Part shown: positions 9,105-17,974 of the stretch, one piece after another
How the letters are laid out: every line of letters begins with the position of its first letter
Numbering within the stretch: the first letter of the stretch is position 1
From: Desulfatibacillum aliphaticivorans DSM 15576
GTDB lineage: Bacteria > Desulfobacterota > Desulfobacteria > Desulfobacterales > Desulfatibacillaceae
Direction: 5' to 3'
DNA: 64,000 nucleotides
Assembly (NCBI RefSeq): GCF_000429905.1
Contig: NZ_AUCT01000032.1
Span: forward strand, 1-64,000
Position numbers and translations under genes: made by a program
Notes under the pieces: model-generated
Seen by the model: only the letters and a program-made list of their open reading frames with translations
Database searches by the model: none
Told to the model about the DNA's origin: nothing

Positions 9105-9692
9105 TTACATGGTTGTCCATGCGACGTGCTGGCCGGCGGTGTTGGTTTTTAGGGTGACTTCGCCGGTGGCCATGTCCAGCCACATGGACCGGGAGCAAAA
9201 CCCTCCGGTTTCCTGGGCGTTGATGGATTTGCCCATGGACTTGAAGATGTCCGTCAAGGCCTGGTAGTTCCGGGGGCCTATGTTGAACACCCCGGTGGAG
9301 GTTTTGCTGCTGGCGCCGCCTGCGATCTTGACTTCCATGCGCCGCCATTTGGCGCCCAGTTGGGAGCACGCCTCGAACAAAGCGGGAATGCCGGTGTCCG
9401 CGAACATATACGGCCTGGCTTGCGCCTTTTCCGGGGAGATGGACGAGTGCGGCAGTTGGAAATGCAAAAGGCCTCCGATCCGGGCGACCGGGTCGTAAGC
9501 CGATACTCCAATGCAGGAACCCAAAGAATAGGTGGCTAAAACGGCGTCAAGGCTTCCGCTGACTCTCAAGTCTCCAATTCCCGCCTTTACTTCCTTTTTC
9601 TTCCCAAGCACCAAACTGGATATGACCGGACTTTGAGCCGGGATGGGATAGTTTTCCAAGTTGCTAAAATGCGCCAGTGAGCCGTAAGCCAT
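9105..9692 (-). CDS. cheD: Chemoreceptor glutamine deamidase CheD
   Basis: A 195-residue CheD. The catalytic cysteine C60 lies in SLGSCIGV and the catalytic histidine H77 in GGLLHFQLP, with the further family block FADTGIPALFE. CheD deamidates glutamines on chemoreceptors and can bind CheC. Residues 1 to about 30 extend beyond the usual family start. A strong AAGGAGA precedes the ATG. No other chemotaxis gene is within the window, so this is an orphan copy whose receptors lie elsewhere. Confidence 0.9.
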   Translation of the reverse strand: MAYGSLAHFSNLENYPIPAQSPVISSLVLGKKKEVKAGIGDLRVSGSLDAVLATYSLGSCIGVSAYDPVARIGGLLHFQLPHSSISPEKAQARPYMFADTGIPALFEACSQLGAKWRRMEVKIAGGASSKTSTGVFNIGPRNYQALTDIFKSMGKSINAQETGGFCSRSMWLDMATGEVTLKTNTAGQHVAWTTM

Positions 9693-9836
9693 TCTTTTTC
9701 TCCTTAAAAAAGAAACAATCGGTTATAGGAGGCTTATCGGCATTTAGTTAAAAAAATTTAGGCGATTTTTCACATTCGGGCTATCTTGTGGAGGCTCTCT
9801 GAGCCGCGGCGTATTCTTCTGCTTGTACAGAAAATA

Positions 9837-9867
9837 AAAGCCCCGGGCGTGAAGGCGCCGGGGCTTT
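9837..9867 (-). terminator. Intrinsic terminator after coaX
   Basis: A perfect 10-base stem (AAAGCCCCGG at 9837-9846 with CCGGGGCTTT at 9858-9867) encloses an 11-base loop. On the minus strand it is followed by TTTTATTTT. It closes the coaX end of the tilS-to-coaX run before cheD. Confidence 0.85.
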
Positions 9868-9890
9868 ATAAAGCGGAATGAAATTGCAAT

Positions 9891-10664
9891 TTAACTATTT
9901 GAAACCCTGTCGAAAATAATCCGGAGGCCTTCCAGGGTCAGGCCGGATTCCACCTCCTCGATGGTTTCCGCCACATTGGCCATCAACGGCGCAAGGCCTC
10001 CGGTGGCGATGACCCGGGGCTTGTTTTCCATTTCCTTGACTATCCGCCTGACCAAACCGTCCACAAGCCCGGCGTAGCCCAGGATAATCCCGGACTGCAT
10101 GCTTTTGGCCGTGTCTTTGCCTATGGCCTGGGCCGGGGGATTGAAAATTTCCACCCTGGGCAGCTTGGAGGCGCGGGCGAACAAGGCTTCGGAGGCGATG
10201 CCCACGCCGGGGCTGATGGCGCCGCCCAGGTATTCGCCGTCCTTGGAAATGCAGTCAAAGGTGGTGGCGGTGCCGAAGTCTATGACGATCAGGGCGTCAT
10301 GGTAGCGCTCGTAAGCGGCCACGGCGTTGACGATCCGGTCTGCGCCCACCTCCGCGGGATTGTCGTACAGAATGGGCATGCCCATGTCCATTTCCGCGGA
10401 CACCCAGATAGGCTCGTGGCCCAGATACTTCTGGCAGAATGCGTGAAGAATCTTACGCATGGGCGGGACAACGCAGGAAACGATGGTGGCCGTGATGATT
10501 TCCGGCTTGATGTCCTTGCCGGCGAATAATTGGGACGCCAGGACAAAGAATTCGTCCTCTGTGGTTTCCCGCTCCGTCCTGATTCTCCAGTCGCAAACCA
10601 CGCGCTGATCGTCAAAGACCCCCATAACCGTATTGGTGTTCCCCACATCAATGACTAATAGCAT
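9891..10664 (-). CDS. coaX: Type III pantothenate kinase
   Basis: A 257-residue CoaX, the usual length. It phosphorylates pantothenate in the first step of coenzyme A synthesis. The ATP-binding motif DVGNTN is at residues 6-11. Other landmarks are GADRIVNAVAAYERY and DFGTATTFD, the catalytic Asp region of the acetate-kinase/hsp70 fold, and a glycine-rich GGAISPG. AGGAAACGGGT precedes the ATG. It lies 9 bases after the ybbR gene and is the last gene before a strong terminator. Confidence 0.95.
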   Translation of the reverse strand: MLLVIDVGNTNTVMGVFDDQRVVCDWRIRTERETTEDEFFVLASQLFAGKDIKPEIITATIVSCVVPPMRKILHAFCQKYLGHEPIWVSAEMDMGMPILYDNPAEVGADRIVNAVAAYERYHDALIVIDFGTATTFDCISKDGEYLGGAISPGVGIASEALFARASKLPRVEIFNPPAQAIGKDTAKSMQSGIILGYAGLVDGLVRRIVKEMENKPRVIATGGLAPLMANVAETIEEVESGLTLEGLRIIFDRVSNS

Positions 10665-10673
10665 ACCCGTTTC

Positions 10674-11594
10674 CTATTTGATTTGTACCGTAAAAACCTC
10701 CGGAGAGGCATCCTGCAAAGTTACGGCGAGCGGCAGGGCGATGACCGCCCGCCTGGCGTACACGCCCCGTTTCAGCCCGCTCAGGTCGATCCAGGCGGCC
10801 ATTTCTCCGCTATTGGGCAAGTCGTCCAACACCTGCACCGGCCCGCGCACCACTAATTCTATCACCGGAGGAGAAATGTCAAACGCCTTGGGCGGATTTT
10901 TCCCTACAATGGGTACTGTAATCCTCCTGACCGCCTTCTCCTCTTCAATCACCACTTTGGCTGTCACGGCCCGGACTTCAGACAGTTTGGCCACCGCCTC
11001 CTCCAAATCCAGCGCCGCCTCCCTGGAGAGAGGTTCGCTGGCGCCGGCGATATCCACGGGCTTGGTCGGAACGGTTTCCTTATCCTTCAAAATTCGGGAA
11101 GGCCCCTTCAACAAAACCCTTTCCGGAACCACGTTAAGCTCCGTCACCGTATACCCTGACGCCGGCTGGCCCGCCAGCATGACCAGGACGTACATTTCCT
11201 TTTCGATTTTCGGCTCGACGCGAAAACTCAATTCCTGGGGCTGGATGGATTCCACGCGGACTCCGCGCGGGACGAGGCCTTCCCCAAGCTGGACGGGGAT
11301 GGAGACCGCGCCTTCCTCAAAGCCCTTTGGGTCGGGGCGGTAGTAAACCCCTGAATCCATGAGGGAGCTGAGTCTGCTTCTGGGGCATGAAACGGTCAGG
11401 GTGAGGTTGTTCACCGGCGGGTCCACGGCCATGAGATCCCCCCGTACGTCCCAGTCAATGGGGACAAGGATTTCCGCCTGCGTGGGGATGACAAAGCAGA
11501 AAAAGATCCAACCGGCGAGGCACGCCAGCCCTAAGCCCAGCACGGCCGGCAGGATGATTCTGCGTACTCCGTTTTTAGCGGATTGAGGCTCCAT
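10674..11594 (-). CDS. YbbR/CdaR-like domain protein
   Basis: A 306-residue protein with one N-terminal membrane helix (about 14-35) and then repeated YbbR-type beta domains exposed outside the membrane. In many bacteria such a protein (CdaR) partners the diadenylate cyclase CdaA encoded just upstream. Here the upstream gene is folP, 5 bases away, and no cyclase gene lies between them. The coaX gene follows after 9 bases. Function without CdaA is uncertain; envelope or cell-wall homeostasis is the family-level guess. Confidence 0.8.
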   Translation of the reverse strand: MEPQSAKNGVRRIILPAVLGLGLACLAGWIFFCFVIPTQAEILVPIDWDVRGDLMAVDPPVNNLTLTVSCPRSRLSSLMDSGVYYRPDPKGFEEGAVSIPVQLGEGLVPRGVRVESIQPQELSFRVEPKIEKEMYVLVMLAGQPASGYTVTELNVVPERVLLKGPSRILKDKETVPTKPVDIAGASEPLSREAALDLEEAVAKLSEVRAVTAKVVIEEEKAVRRITVPIVGKNPPKAFDISPPVIELVVRGPVQVLDDLPNSGEMAAWIDLSGLKRGVYARRAVIALPLAVTLQDASPEVFTVQIK

Positions 11595-11599
11595 AATGG

Positions 11600-12472
11600 C
11601 TATTCAGCCTGAGCGATGGCGTTTGCCAACAGCATGGTTGTACGGGCTCTTGGAACATCGTGCACCCGAACAATATGAACCCCGGCGGCTGCGGGGGAGG
11701 CCAGCACGGCTTGAGTTCCCGTTTCGATATCCTCCATGGAAGGCTCTTCCGTTCCCGGAAGTAAATTGTCAGTCAGTATTTTTCGGATAAAGGATTTGCG
11801 GGACGGCCCGAGCAGGACGGGAACGTTCAGGGCGTCCAACGCGTCCAGATGCTTGATAAGCAAGAGGTTGTGGAGGACGGTTTTTCCAAAGCCGATGCCG
11901 GGGTCTACTATGACCAGATCGCGGGAAATTCCAGCCTCCACGGCTTTTTCCACGGCGTTGCCCAGGTAATCGCGCACTTCCGCCACGACGTCTTTGTACT
12001 GAGGCGCTTCCTGCATGGTTTTGGGCGTGCCCGCCATATGCATGAGGATCACCGGGACTCCCGCCTTGGCGGCGGTCTCAGCCATTTGCGGATCCATGTT
12101 AAAAGCGCTGACGTCGTTGATGATGCTGGCGCCGGCCTTGACGGCGGCCTCGGCCGCCGCGGCTTTCATGGTGTCTATGGAAATAGGGACGGAGACCTCT
12201 TTGTTCAGCCTCTCAATGACCGGAACCACCCTGTCGATTTCTTCCTGGACGGACACCGGATCCGAAAACGGCCGCGTGGATTCGCCGCCAATATCGATGA
12301 TGTCCGCTCCTTGGGAAACCATTTCAAGGCCGTGGGCGACGGCTTTGTCGGTCTCCCTCCATAGCCCCCCATCCGAAAAGGAGTCCGGGGTGACGTTGAG
12401 AATACCCATGATAAGGGTGCGGCTGGTCATATCCAGCCTGCGGCCGTTCCAGGCCATGGTATAAGGCTTCAA
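11600..12472 (-). CDS. folP: Dihydropteroate synthase
   Basis: A 290-residue FolP, which condenses p-aminobenzoate with dihydropterin diphosphate in folate synthesis. Signatures are MGILNVTPDSFSDGG, DIIDIGGESTRP, the INDVSA segment and the GPSRKSFI phosphate site. The assigned start is a TTG at 12472 with AGGAG upstream; an in-frame ATG lies at 12457. It is 11 bases from ftsH and 5 bases from ybbR, consistent with a single operon. Confidence 0.95.
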   Translation of the reverse strand: MKPYTMAWNGRRLDMTSRTLIMGILNVTPDSFSDGGLWRETDKAVAHGLEMVSQGADIIDIGGESTRPFSDPVSVQEEIDRVVPVIERLNKEVSVPISIDTMKAAAAEAAVKAGASIINDVSAFNMDPQMAETAAKAGVPVILMHMAGTPKTMQEAPQYKDVVAEVRDYLGNAVEKAVEAGISRDLVIVDPGIGFGKTVLHNLLLIKHLDALDALNVPVLLGPSRKSFIRKILTDNLLPGTEEPSMEDIETGTQAVLASPAAAGVHIVRVHDVPRARTTMLLANAIAQAE

Positions 12473-12483
12473 ACGAACTTCTC

Positions 12484-14475
12484 CTATTCTTCTTCGTCCC
12501 TGTCGCGGGGATCGGAGCCATCCTTTAATTCAATATCTTCCGCATCTGCACTGTTTTCAGGAGTCTCCGGCGCAGACTCGTATTTGGCGTTCAAGGTCGG
12601 CCCGGGAGGAGCGATGACCTGCCCTTCTTCCGGAGCGTCTTCCCCTTCCTCCTCTTTCAATTCTCTTTTGAACTTTTCGGAAGGAAGTTCCAGGCCAGGA
12701 CGCATGGAATGAATAAGCTCGTCCAGCTCCGCACCCATAATGGTTTCCTTCTTCAGCAAAAGATCCGCCAGGGCGTGGAGGATGTCCACATTGTCGGTCA
12801 GGAGCTTGACGGCGTTCTCATAGCTGGTCGTAATAAGGTTCTTGACTTCCTGGTCGATCTGCCGGGCCGTTTCTTCGGAATAATCCCTGGGCTTGGCGAT
12901 CTCGCGTCCCAGGAAAACCTGCTCGTCGCCCTGTGCGTAAGAAAGGGGGCCCATCTTTTCACTCATTCCCCATTCCCGAACCATGCGCTGGGCCGTTTCC
13001 GTGGCCTGCTTGATGTCGTTGGACGCGCCCGTGCTTATGCGGTTGAAAATCAAATCTTCAGCCACCCGGCCGCCGAACGCGACGGCCAGTTCGCTTTCTA
13101 ACTGGTCTTTATACTGGGTGACCCTGTCTTCCGAAAGGAACCAGGTGACGCCCAACGCCCTGCCCCGCGGTATGATGGTCACTTTGTTGACCGGCAGGGT
13201 TCCGGGCAGGAAGCGGGCGACCAACGCGTGTCCGCCTTCGTGATACGCGGTCATGCGAAGCTCGGCCTTGGACATGACCTTGGTCTTGCGGGCCAGCCCC
13301 ATGTAGACCTTGTCTTTGGACTCCTCAAAGTCCATCATTTCCAGCTTATCCTTGCCCTTTTTGGCGGCCAGCAGGGCGGTTTCGTTCACCAGGTTTTCCA
13401 GGTCTGCGCCGGAAAAACCCGCCGTGCCCTTGGCAAGGGCATCGGCGTCCACGTCGTCCCCAATGGGGGTCTTTTTCATGTGGACTTCCAGGATTTTTTT
13501 ACGCCCGCGGATATCGGGCAGAGGCACAACCACCTGGCGGTCGAACCGGCCGGGCCTGAGCAGGGCCGGGTCCAGAACGTCCGGCCTGTTGGTTGCCGAA
13601 ATCAGGATAACGCCTTCGTTGGATTCAAACCCGTCCATTTCCACCAGAAGCTGGTTAAGGGTCTGCTCCCGTTCATCGTGTCCGCCGCCCAGGCCTGCGC
13701 CGCGATGGCGTCCCACGGCGTCAATTTCATCGATGAATATGATGCAAGGGGCGCTCTTTTTGCCTTGCATAAACAAATCGCGAACCCGGGAGGCGCCCAC
13801 GCCCACGAACATTTCCACAAAATCCGAACCGCTGATGGTAAAAAAGGGGACCTCCGCCTCTCCGGCGATGGCGCGGGCCAGCAAGGTCTTCCCCGATCCC
13901 GGGGGGCCCATGAGCAGCACGCCCTTGGGAATACGCCCGCCCAGACGGGTGAATTTGCGGGGATCCCGCAAAAACTCCACAATCTCCGAAAGTTCTTCCA
14001 AAGCCTCGTCCACGCCGGCCACGTCGTCAAACGTCACCCTGGCCTGCTGGTCCGACAGAAGACGAGCCCGGCTTTTTCCGAACGACATGGCCTTGCCGCC
14101 TCCCGACTGCATCTGGCGCATGAAAAAGATCCAAACGCCCAGGAGAACGATCATGGGCAGCCATTGAAGGATGTATATCCCGATACTGTTATCCGAGGGC
14201 GGCTCAGCTTTTATGTCAATGCCCTTTTGGGTAAGGTGGGGAATCAGGGACTGGTCTTCCGGCGCATAGGTGCTCCACTCTTTGTCATTCTTTTTCAGAG
14301 TAATCTTTTTACCCTGGATGCTGACGGAATCCACCTCGCCTCTATCCACCATCTGCAAAAACTCGGAGTAGGTAACCTCCTGCTGCTGGGCGGATTGTTC
14401 AAAGGTGCTGAACATCAGGAAGACGGCAAAAATGATAATGACCCAAAAGGCTAAATTTTTATACCAAGGGTTCAA
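12484..14475 (-). CDS. ftsH: ATP-dependent zinc metalloprotease FtsH
   Basis: A 663-residue membrane AAA+ protease that degrades unassembled or damaged membrane and cytosolic proteins. Membrane helices lie at about 8-25 and 101-120. Walker A (GPPGSGKT) is at 190-197, Walker B (IIFIDE) ends at 250, and the zinc site HEGGH is at 412-416. The C-terminal tail (about 600-663) is acidic and proline-rich, likely disordered. It sits in the common order tilS-ftsH-folP, 95 bases after tilS and 11 bases before folP. Confidence 0.97.
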   Translation of the reverse strand: MNPWYKNLAFWVIIIFAVFLMFSTFEQSAQQQEVTYSEFLQMVDRGEVDSVSIQGKKITLKKNDKEWSTYAPEDQSLIPHLTQKGIDIKAEPPSDNSIGIYILQWLPMIVLLGVWIFFMRQMQSGGGKAMSFGKSRARLLSDQQARVTFDDVAGVDEALEELSEIVEFLRDPRKFTRLGGRIPKGVLLMGPPGSGKTLLARAIAGEAEVPFFTISGSDFVEMFVGVGASRVRDLFMQGKKSAPCIIFIDEIDAVGRHRGAGLGGGHDEREQTLNQLLVEMDGFESNEGVILISATNRPDVLDPALLRPGRFDRQVVVPLPDIRGRKKILEVHMKKTPIGDDVDADALAKGTAGFSGADLENLVNETALLAAKKGKDKLEMMDFEESKDKVYMGLARKTKVMSKAELRMTAYHEGGHALVARFLPGTLPVNKVTIIPRGRALGVTWFLSEDRVTQYKDQLESELAVAFGGRVAEDLIFNRISTGASNDIKQATETAQRMVREWGMSEKMGPLSYAQGDEQVFLGREIAKPRDYSEETARQIDQEVKNLITTSYENAVKLLTDNVDILHALADLLLKKETIMGAELDELIHSMRPGLELPSEKFKRELKEEEGEDAPEEGQVIAPPGPTLNAKYESAPETPENSADAEDIELKDGSDPRDRDEEE

Positions 14476-14570
14476 ATGAGAATACCTCCTTCATCCCGGG
14501 GCTTTTGAGCGCACCACGGGCTATTGGGCTAATAAAACTGTCCAGGTTATATTTTAATCATTACGTGCTT

Positions 14571-16013
14571 TTAGGCAAGAAAAACTTTGCAACGCAAAAT
14601 GCGCCTTGTTTCTGATAGAATTTTAGCAGGCTCCGCCAATCGTTGGCCTACAAGCCAAAGAACGGTTTCTTCATTTGTAAGTACATAAATATTTAGGCGA
14701 TCCTGGGCGGGAACCTTGTGGTCGATAAGAAATTTTTTTACCTTTTGCGCCCCTCCTGCTCCTAATGGGGTAAAACGGTCCCCGGGCCTCCAGGGCCTGA
14801 AGGTCAGGGGAAAAGACGCCCGCTCCAGGTCCATGCAGACCTCCATGGGGTCCTCCTTGAGAAGAAAATTTTCCGTTTTCTCTTCCTCATAGCAAACCAA
14901 AGTCAGGCCGGCCTGGGGAATTTGGTGCGTCCCGGGCCCATCCAAAACCACCCGCCATTCCTTGGCAGGCTGGGAAGGCGTGCGCGCCCAGTCCGGAGAG
15001 TCGTGCAAGATGAATTCCAGCTTCCTTTGCACGCGCCGGGCTTCCAGGCCGTCGGGCAGGTGCACCTGGCTTCCGGATTTCCCTTGGCAGGCAAGTTTCA
15101 GGACGTCATGCACGTGGGTCCATGAGGTCTTTCGGGTATTGCCCCGAACTTCGGCCATGGCCTGCAGGACAATCCTGCGCTGCAAGGCCAAAGGCTGTTT
15201 AACAAGGTGGACGAGCGAAAGTTCCAGGCCGTTTTTTATTGGCTTGGCGTGATCGTCCAGGAAATCCCGGGCCATGCCGTCCATCCATAGATGCTCTTCC
15301 CGCAAGATGTTTGAAAGGCGATTAAGCCCCGGAACAATGGCCGGATTGTACTGGCTTTCCAAAATGGGGAGAAGATGAAGGCGAATTTGGTTTCTGAGAA
15401 TGCTTTGATCCTGGTTGGTGCTGTCCTGGACCCATTTCAGGGCGTTTTCCCGGCAGTATTCCAGGATTTCCTTGCGGGTTAGTTTAAAAAGAGGGCGCAC
15501 CGTTTTTCCGTTTACGGGCGGAATGCCGGAAAGGCCTCCGGCGCCTGCCCCGCGGATTAGGGAGATAAGCATCCATTCGGCATTATCGTCTGCATGATGC
15601 CCCAGGGCGACAAAGTCGTAGCCATGCTCCTGCATGGCGCGGGAAAAAAAGGCTTTGCGGGCCTCCCTGGCCGCCTCCTCCAGGCTCAGCCCCGACTCTT
15701 TTCGGGCGGCCGCAACGTCCACGGTTTCCATATGAAAGGGCACATCCAGGCTGTTAGCCAATTCCTGCACAAAGAGGGCGTCCCTGTCCGATTCCTCCCC
15801 GCGCAGGCAATGGTTTACGTGGGCCACGCCCAGTTGCAGGGCGAACTCCTTTTGAAGACGGGACAGAACGTGCACCAGGGCGGTGGAGTCCGGCCCGCCG
15901 CTCACGCCCGCCAGAACGCGGGCGCCGCGAAAAAGCAAGCCCTGTTCATACAGGGCTTGGCGGACTTTTTCCAAAAAAGAATCCACAATGGGCGGAACAT
16001 GCCCTGCAGTCAT
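14571..16013 (-). CDS. tilS: tRNA(Ile)-lysidine synthase
   Basis: A 480-residue TilS, which converts C34 of the CAU anticodon of one tRNA-Ile to lysidine so that it reads AUA. The PP-loop SGGPDS is at residues 38-43, followed by HVNHCLRGEESDRD and GHHADDNAEW. The C-terminal TilS substrate-binding domain (about 390-480) contains RPWRPGDRFTPLG and KKFLIDHKVP. A GGAGG ribosome binding site precedes the ATG. It opens the run leading to ftsH and folP. Confidence 0.95.
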   Translation of the reverse strand: MTAGHVPPIVDSFLEKVRQALYEQGLLFRGARVLAGVSGGPDSTALVHVLSRLQKEFALQLGVAHVNHCLRGEESDRDALFVQELANSLDVPFHMETVDVAAARKESGLSLEEAAREARKAFFSRAMQEHGYDFVALGHHADDNAEWMLISLIRGAGAGGLSGIPPVNGKTVRPLFKLTRKEILEYCRENALKWVQDSTNQDQSILRNQIRLHLLPILESQYNPAIVPGLNRLSNILREEHLWMDGMARDFLDDHAKPIKNGLELSLVHLVKQPLALQRRIVLQAMAEVRGNTRKTSWTHVHDVLKLACQGKSGSQVHLPDGLEARRVQRKLEFILHDSPDWARTPSQPAKEWRVVLDGPGTHQIPQAGLTLVCYEEEKTENFLLKEDPMEVCMDLERASFPLTFRPWRPGDRFTPLGAGGAQKVKKFLIDHKVPAQDRLNIYVLTNEETVLWLVGQRLAEPAKILSETRRILRCKVFLA

Positions 16014-16046
16014 TTGGGGGCCTCCGTCCTTATGGCGTGGGAAGGC

Positions 16047-16436
16047 CTAAAGGCGTTCCTGAATGTGGCTATGGATGGTTTCGGAAATCTGACGGTCCCA
16101 GACTCCCACGTATCCCACGCGAATTCCGATTTGGGTGATTTTAGGATCCAGCATGGTGACTTTGATGGTGACCGGCTTGTCTCCCGCCCTGCGGCCGTTG
16201 AACGTAGTGGTAATGCCGTCGTCCACCTTGGAGTCAATGCTGATTTTCAGCTCATTTATCACCGCGTTAGTCACGGATACGGCTTTGGCGTAAGTAGCCG
16301 GATAAGACCGCACCAGTTCCCCTTTAACGTACGTAAAAGCCCCCGCGCCCGCGCCCGCGCCCAAGACCACCGCAGCGCATGAAGAGGTTGAAATCAGTAC
16401 AATGGCGCACAGCAATGCCAACAAAGCTCTTTGCAT
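16047..16436 (-). CDS. DUF3568-type small lipoprotein
   Basis: A 129-residue exported protein resembling the DUF3568 family. A hydrophobic leader ends at a cysteine near residue 20 (ISTSSCAAVV), a plausible but non-ideal lipobox. It is followed by a glycine-alanine run (GAGAGAGAFTYVKGEL), which is typical of this family. The rest is a small mixed alpha-beta domain of about 100 residues. GGAGG lies before the ATG. It is 33 bases upstream of tilS and may share its transcript. Function unknown. Confidence 0.75.
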   Translation of the reverse strand: MQRALLALLCAIVLISTSSCAAVVLGAGAGAGAFTYVKGELVRSYPATYAKAVSVTNAVINELKISIDSKVDDGITTTFNGRRAGDKPVTIKVTMLDPKITQIGIRVGYVGVWDRQISETIHSHIQERL

Positions 16437-16589
16437 AAGAAAATCCTCCGTGATCTGATAGTTTCCTGATCCGCAGGCCTAAGATTAGGCTACATTCTCT
16501 GATGTGTCAACGGCGCATTGACAGGAGTAGTAATAGTGCTGATTATGTTATATAATACCGAACCCTTTAACCGGCAAAGGGGGTCGCCT

Positions 16590-16808
16590 TTGGAACTCAT
16601 TGATTTCAAGTATGTATACTGCCCCGTGATGGAGAAGGAATTGCGCCTCAAGAGGCTTTACAAAACCCGTGCAAATGGTAAAAGCACCAGGAAGAAGGTG
16701 ATCGATTGCACGGGCGCATTGAGGTGCGGAGCCTGCTCGGTCATGGATGAAAAGGTGATTTTCGATTTTTCCAACTGCCCTTTTCGGGATGTAAATTTTT
16801 TTGATTAA
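16590..16808 (+). CDS. Small cysteine-containing protein, function unknown
   Basis: I do not recognise this protein. It reads best as 72 residues from a TTG at 16590, with AAAGGGGG as ribosome binding site about 6 bases upstream. Longer in-frame starts upstream (TTG 16518, ATG 16545) overlap a TATAAT box at 16551-16556 that could be the -10 of its own promoter. Five cysteines lie in the pattern C-x27-C-x5/6-C-x2-C with another near the C-terminus. This suggests a small metal-binding fold. Rich in lysine and arginine in the middle. Confidence 0.5.
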   Translation: MELIDFKYVYCPVMEKELRLKRLYKTRANGKSTRKKVIDCTGALRCGACSVMDEKVIFDFSNCPFRDVNFFD

Positions 16809-16889
16809 CCCTTGGCGGGACCGGCCGGGGCGCGCCGGATCATAAACGGCCGCCCCGCCGGCCCCCATGCTTTGCGCCAGAGGCTTTAT

Positions 16890-17345
16890 ATGGACGAAAA
16901 ACTTATTAAAACGCACGACCTTCCCAACGGACTTACCTTAAACATTTATGACGGCTCAAAAAAAATCGCTGACAAAGGGGAATTTCAAAGCGAGCACGCT
17001 TCCACGGCTCAGCGCAAGCTGGAAGGCGACATCTGGCTGGTCTCCATGACTCTGCGGATGGAAGTGCCTGTTCTGGACTCCTACTTTGTACAGGATGGAA
17101 GCTCCGCAATGACCCGCGAAAAAGTGGTTCAGGTTCTTGGAGAAACAGTCTTGTTTGAAAAAACCATGGCCCGGAACCTGGTTCATTCCAGCGAAAAGGA
17201 CGAAATTTTCGAGCAGGTGGCGAAAGAAGCTGAAAAAAGCATGATCCCCTACCTCTCCCATCCGGAGTTCGGGAAAAAATTTGTTTATAAGGTCTACGCG
17301 GACGAAACATCCCCCGCCGCCATGCATAGGAAAGGCCTGCTGTAA
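16890..17345 (+). CDS. Hypothetical protein
   Basis: I do not recognise this 151-residue protein. The start is set at the ATG 16890 (MDEKLIKTHDLPNGLTLNIYD), because the upstream in-frame extension is proline- and glycine-rich, GC-rich non-coding-type sequence. It has no signal peptide or membrane helix. The sequence is a mix of short beta strands and a charged helical stretch near residues 95-125. It lies 54 bases before the next unknown gene in the same direction and may share a transcript with it. Confidence 0.65.
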   Translation: MDEKLIKTHDLPNGLTLNIYDGSKKIADKGEFQSEHASTAQRKLEGDIWLVSMTLRMEVPVLDSYFVQDGSSAMTREKVVQVLGETVLFEKTMARNLVHSSEKDEIFEQVAKEAEKSMIPYLSHPEFGKKFVYKVYADETSPAAMHRKGLL

Positions 17346-17398
17346 CGGAAAACGCAATGCGGCTCATCCGCCGCTATATAATACAGGATCCAAAGAAA

Positions 17399-17821
17399 AT
17401 GATTAAAAACATATCCGAAAGCATGAAGGAATACGCCGAAATGGCGGTCCAGTTCGCCAAAAATTTTTTTGACGCCGACCTGGACTACTCCGAAGACAGC
17501 CTGCAAAAAGTGGATGAAGTCATTTCGGCCTACCGAAGCGGCCAGGTTTTCGATCCCAAAGAGCTTACCCCGGAACAGGAGGAGGACCTCTGGGTTTTCT
17601 CCAAAATGATAGGCGGCTACGTGGGGGAAGTGATTATTCGCAATTTGGGAGGAAACTGGTACACCCGGAAGCTGGATGATTTAAACCTGACCATTGTCCT
17701 GCAGATAGCCGACCAAGTGGAAGGCTCCCCCCCGGACATGGTGTTTCAATGCATGACCGAGCCTTTTCGGACCGTGGAAGCCTTTTATGAGGAAGCTAAA
17801 AAATCGCTTTCCGTGCATTAA
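17399..17821 (+). CDS. Hypothetical cytosolic protein
   Basis: A 140-residue acidic, mostly helical protein with no export signal. The stretch FAKNFFDADLDYSEDSLQKVDEVI followed by MIGGYVGEVIIRNLGG-W is a pattern I have seen in small uncharacterised bacterial families, but I cannot name one with certainty. The ATG at 17399 has AGGATCC upstream; an in-frame ATG at 17357 would add 14 basic residues. It lies just after another unknown gene on the same strand. Confidence 0.65.
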   Translation: MIKNISESMKEYAEMAVQFAKNFFDADLDYSEDSLQKVDEVISAYRSGQVFDPKELTPEQEEDLWVFSKMIGGYVGEVIIRNLGGNWYTRKLDDLNLTIVLQIADQVEGSPPDMVFQCMTEPFRTVEAFYEEAKKSLSVH

Positions 17822-17974
17822 TGAGCCGACTCGGCGCTTGAGGCCCAAGGCCTTGTATACAGGTTATTATCTTGGGCCGGCCGGCTTCCCTTGAAATTTC
17901 AGGCCGTATGGAGTATTTGGATAAGACTTATTGATTGAAGGTCTTGTATTCCAATCCAAACTTGGTAAGGATCC

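Noticed and set aside
13228..14454. 408-codon plus-strand frame antisense to ftsH
   Set aside because: It is a mirror frame of a well-supported FtsH with Walker and HEGGH motifs. Its translation is His- and Gln-rich with no recognisable domain.
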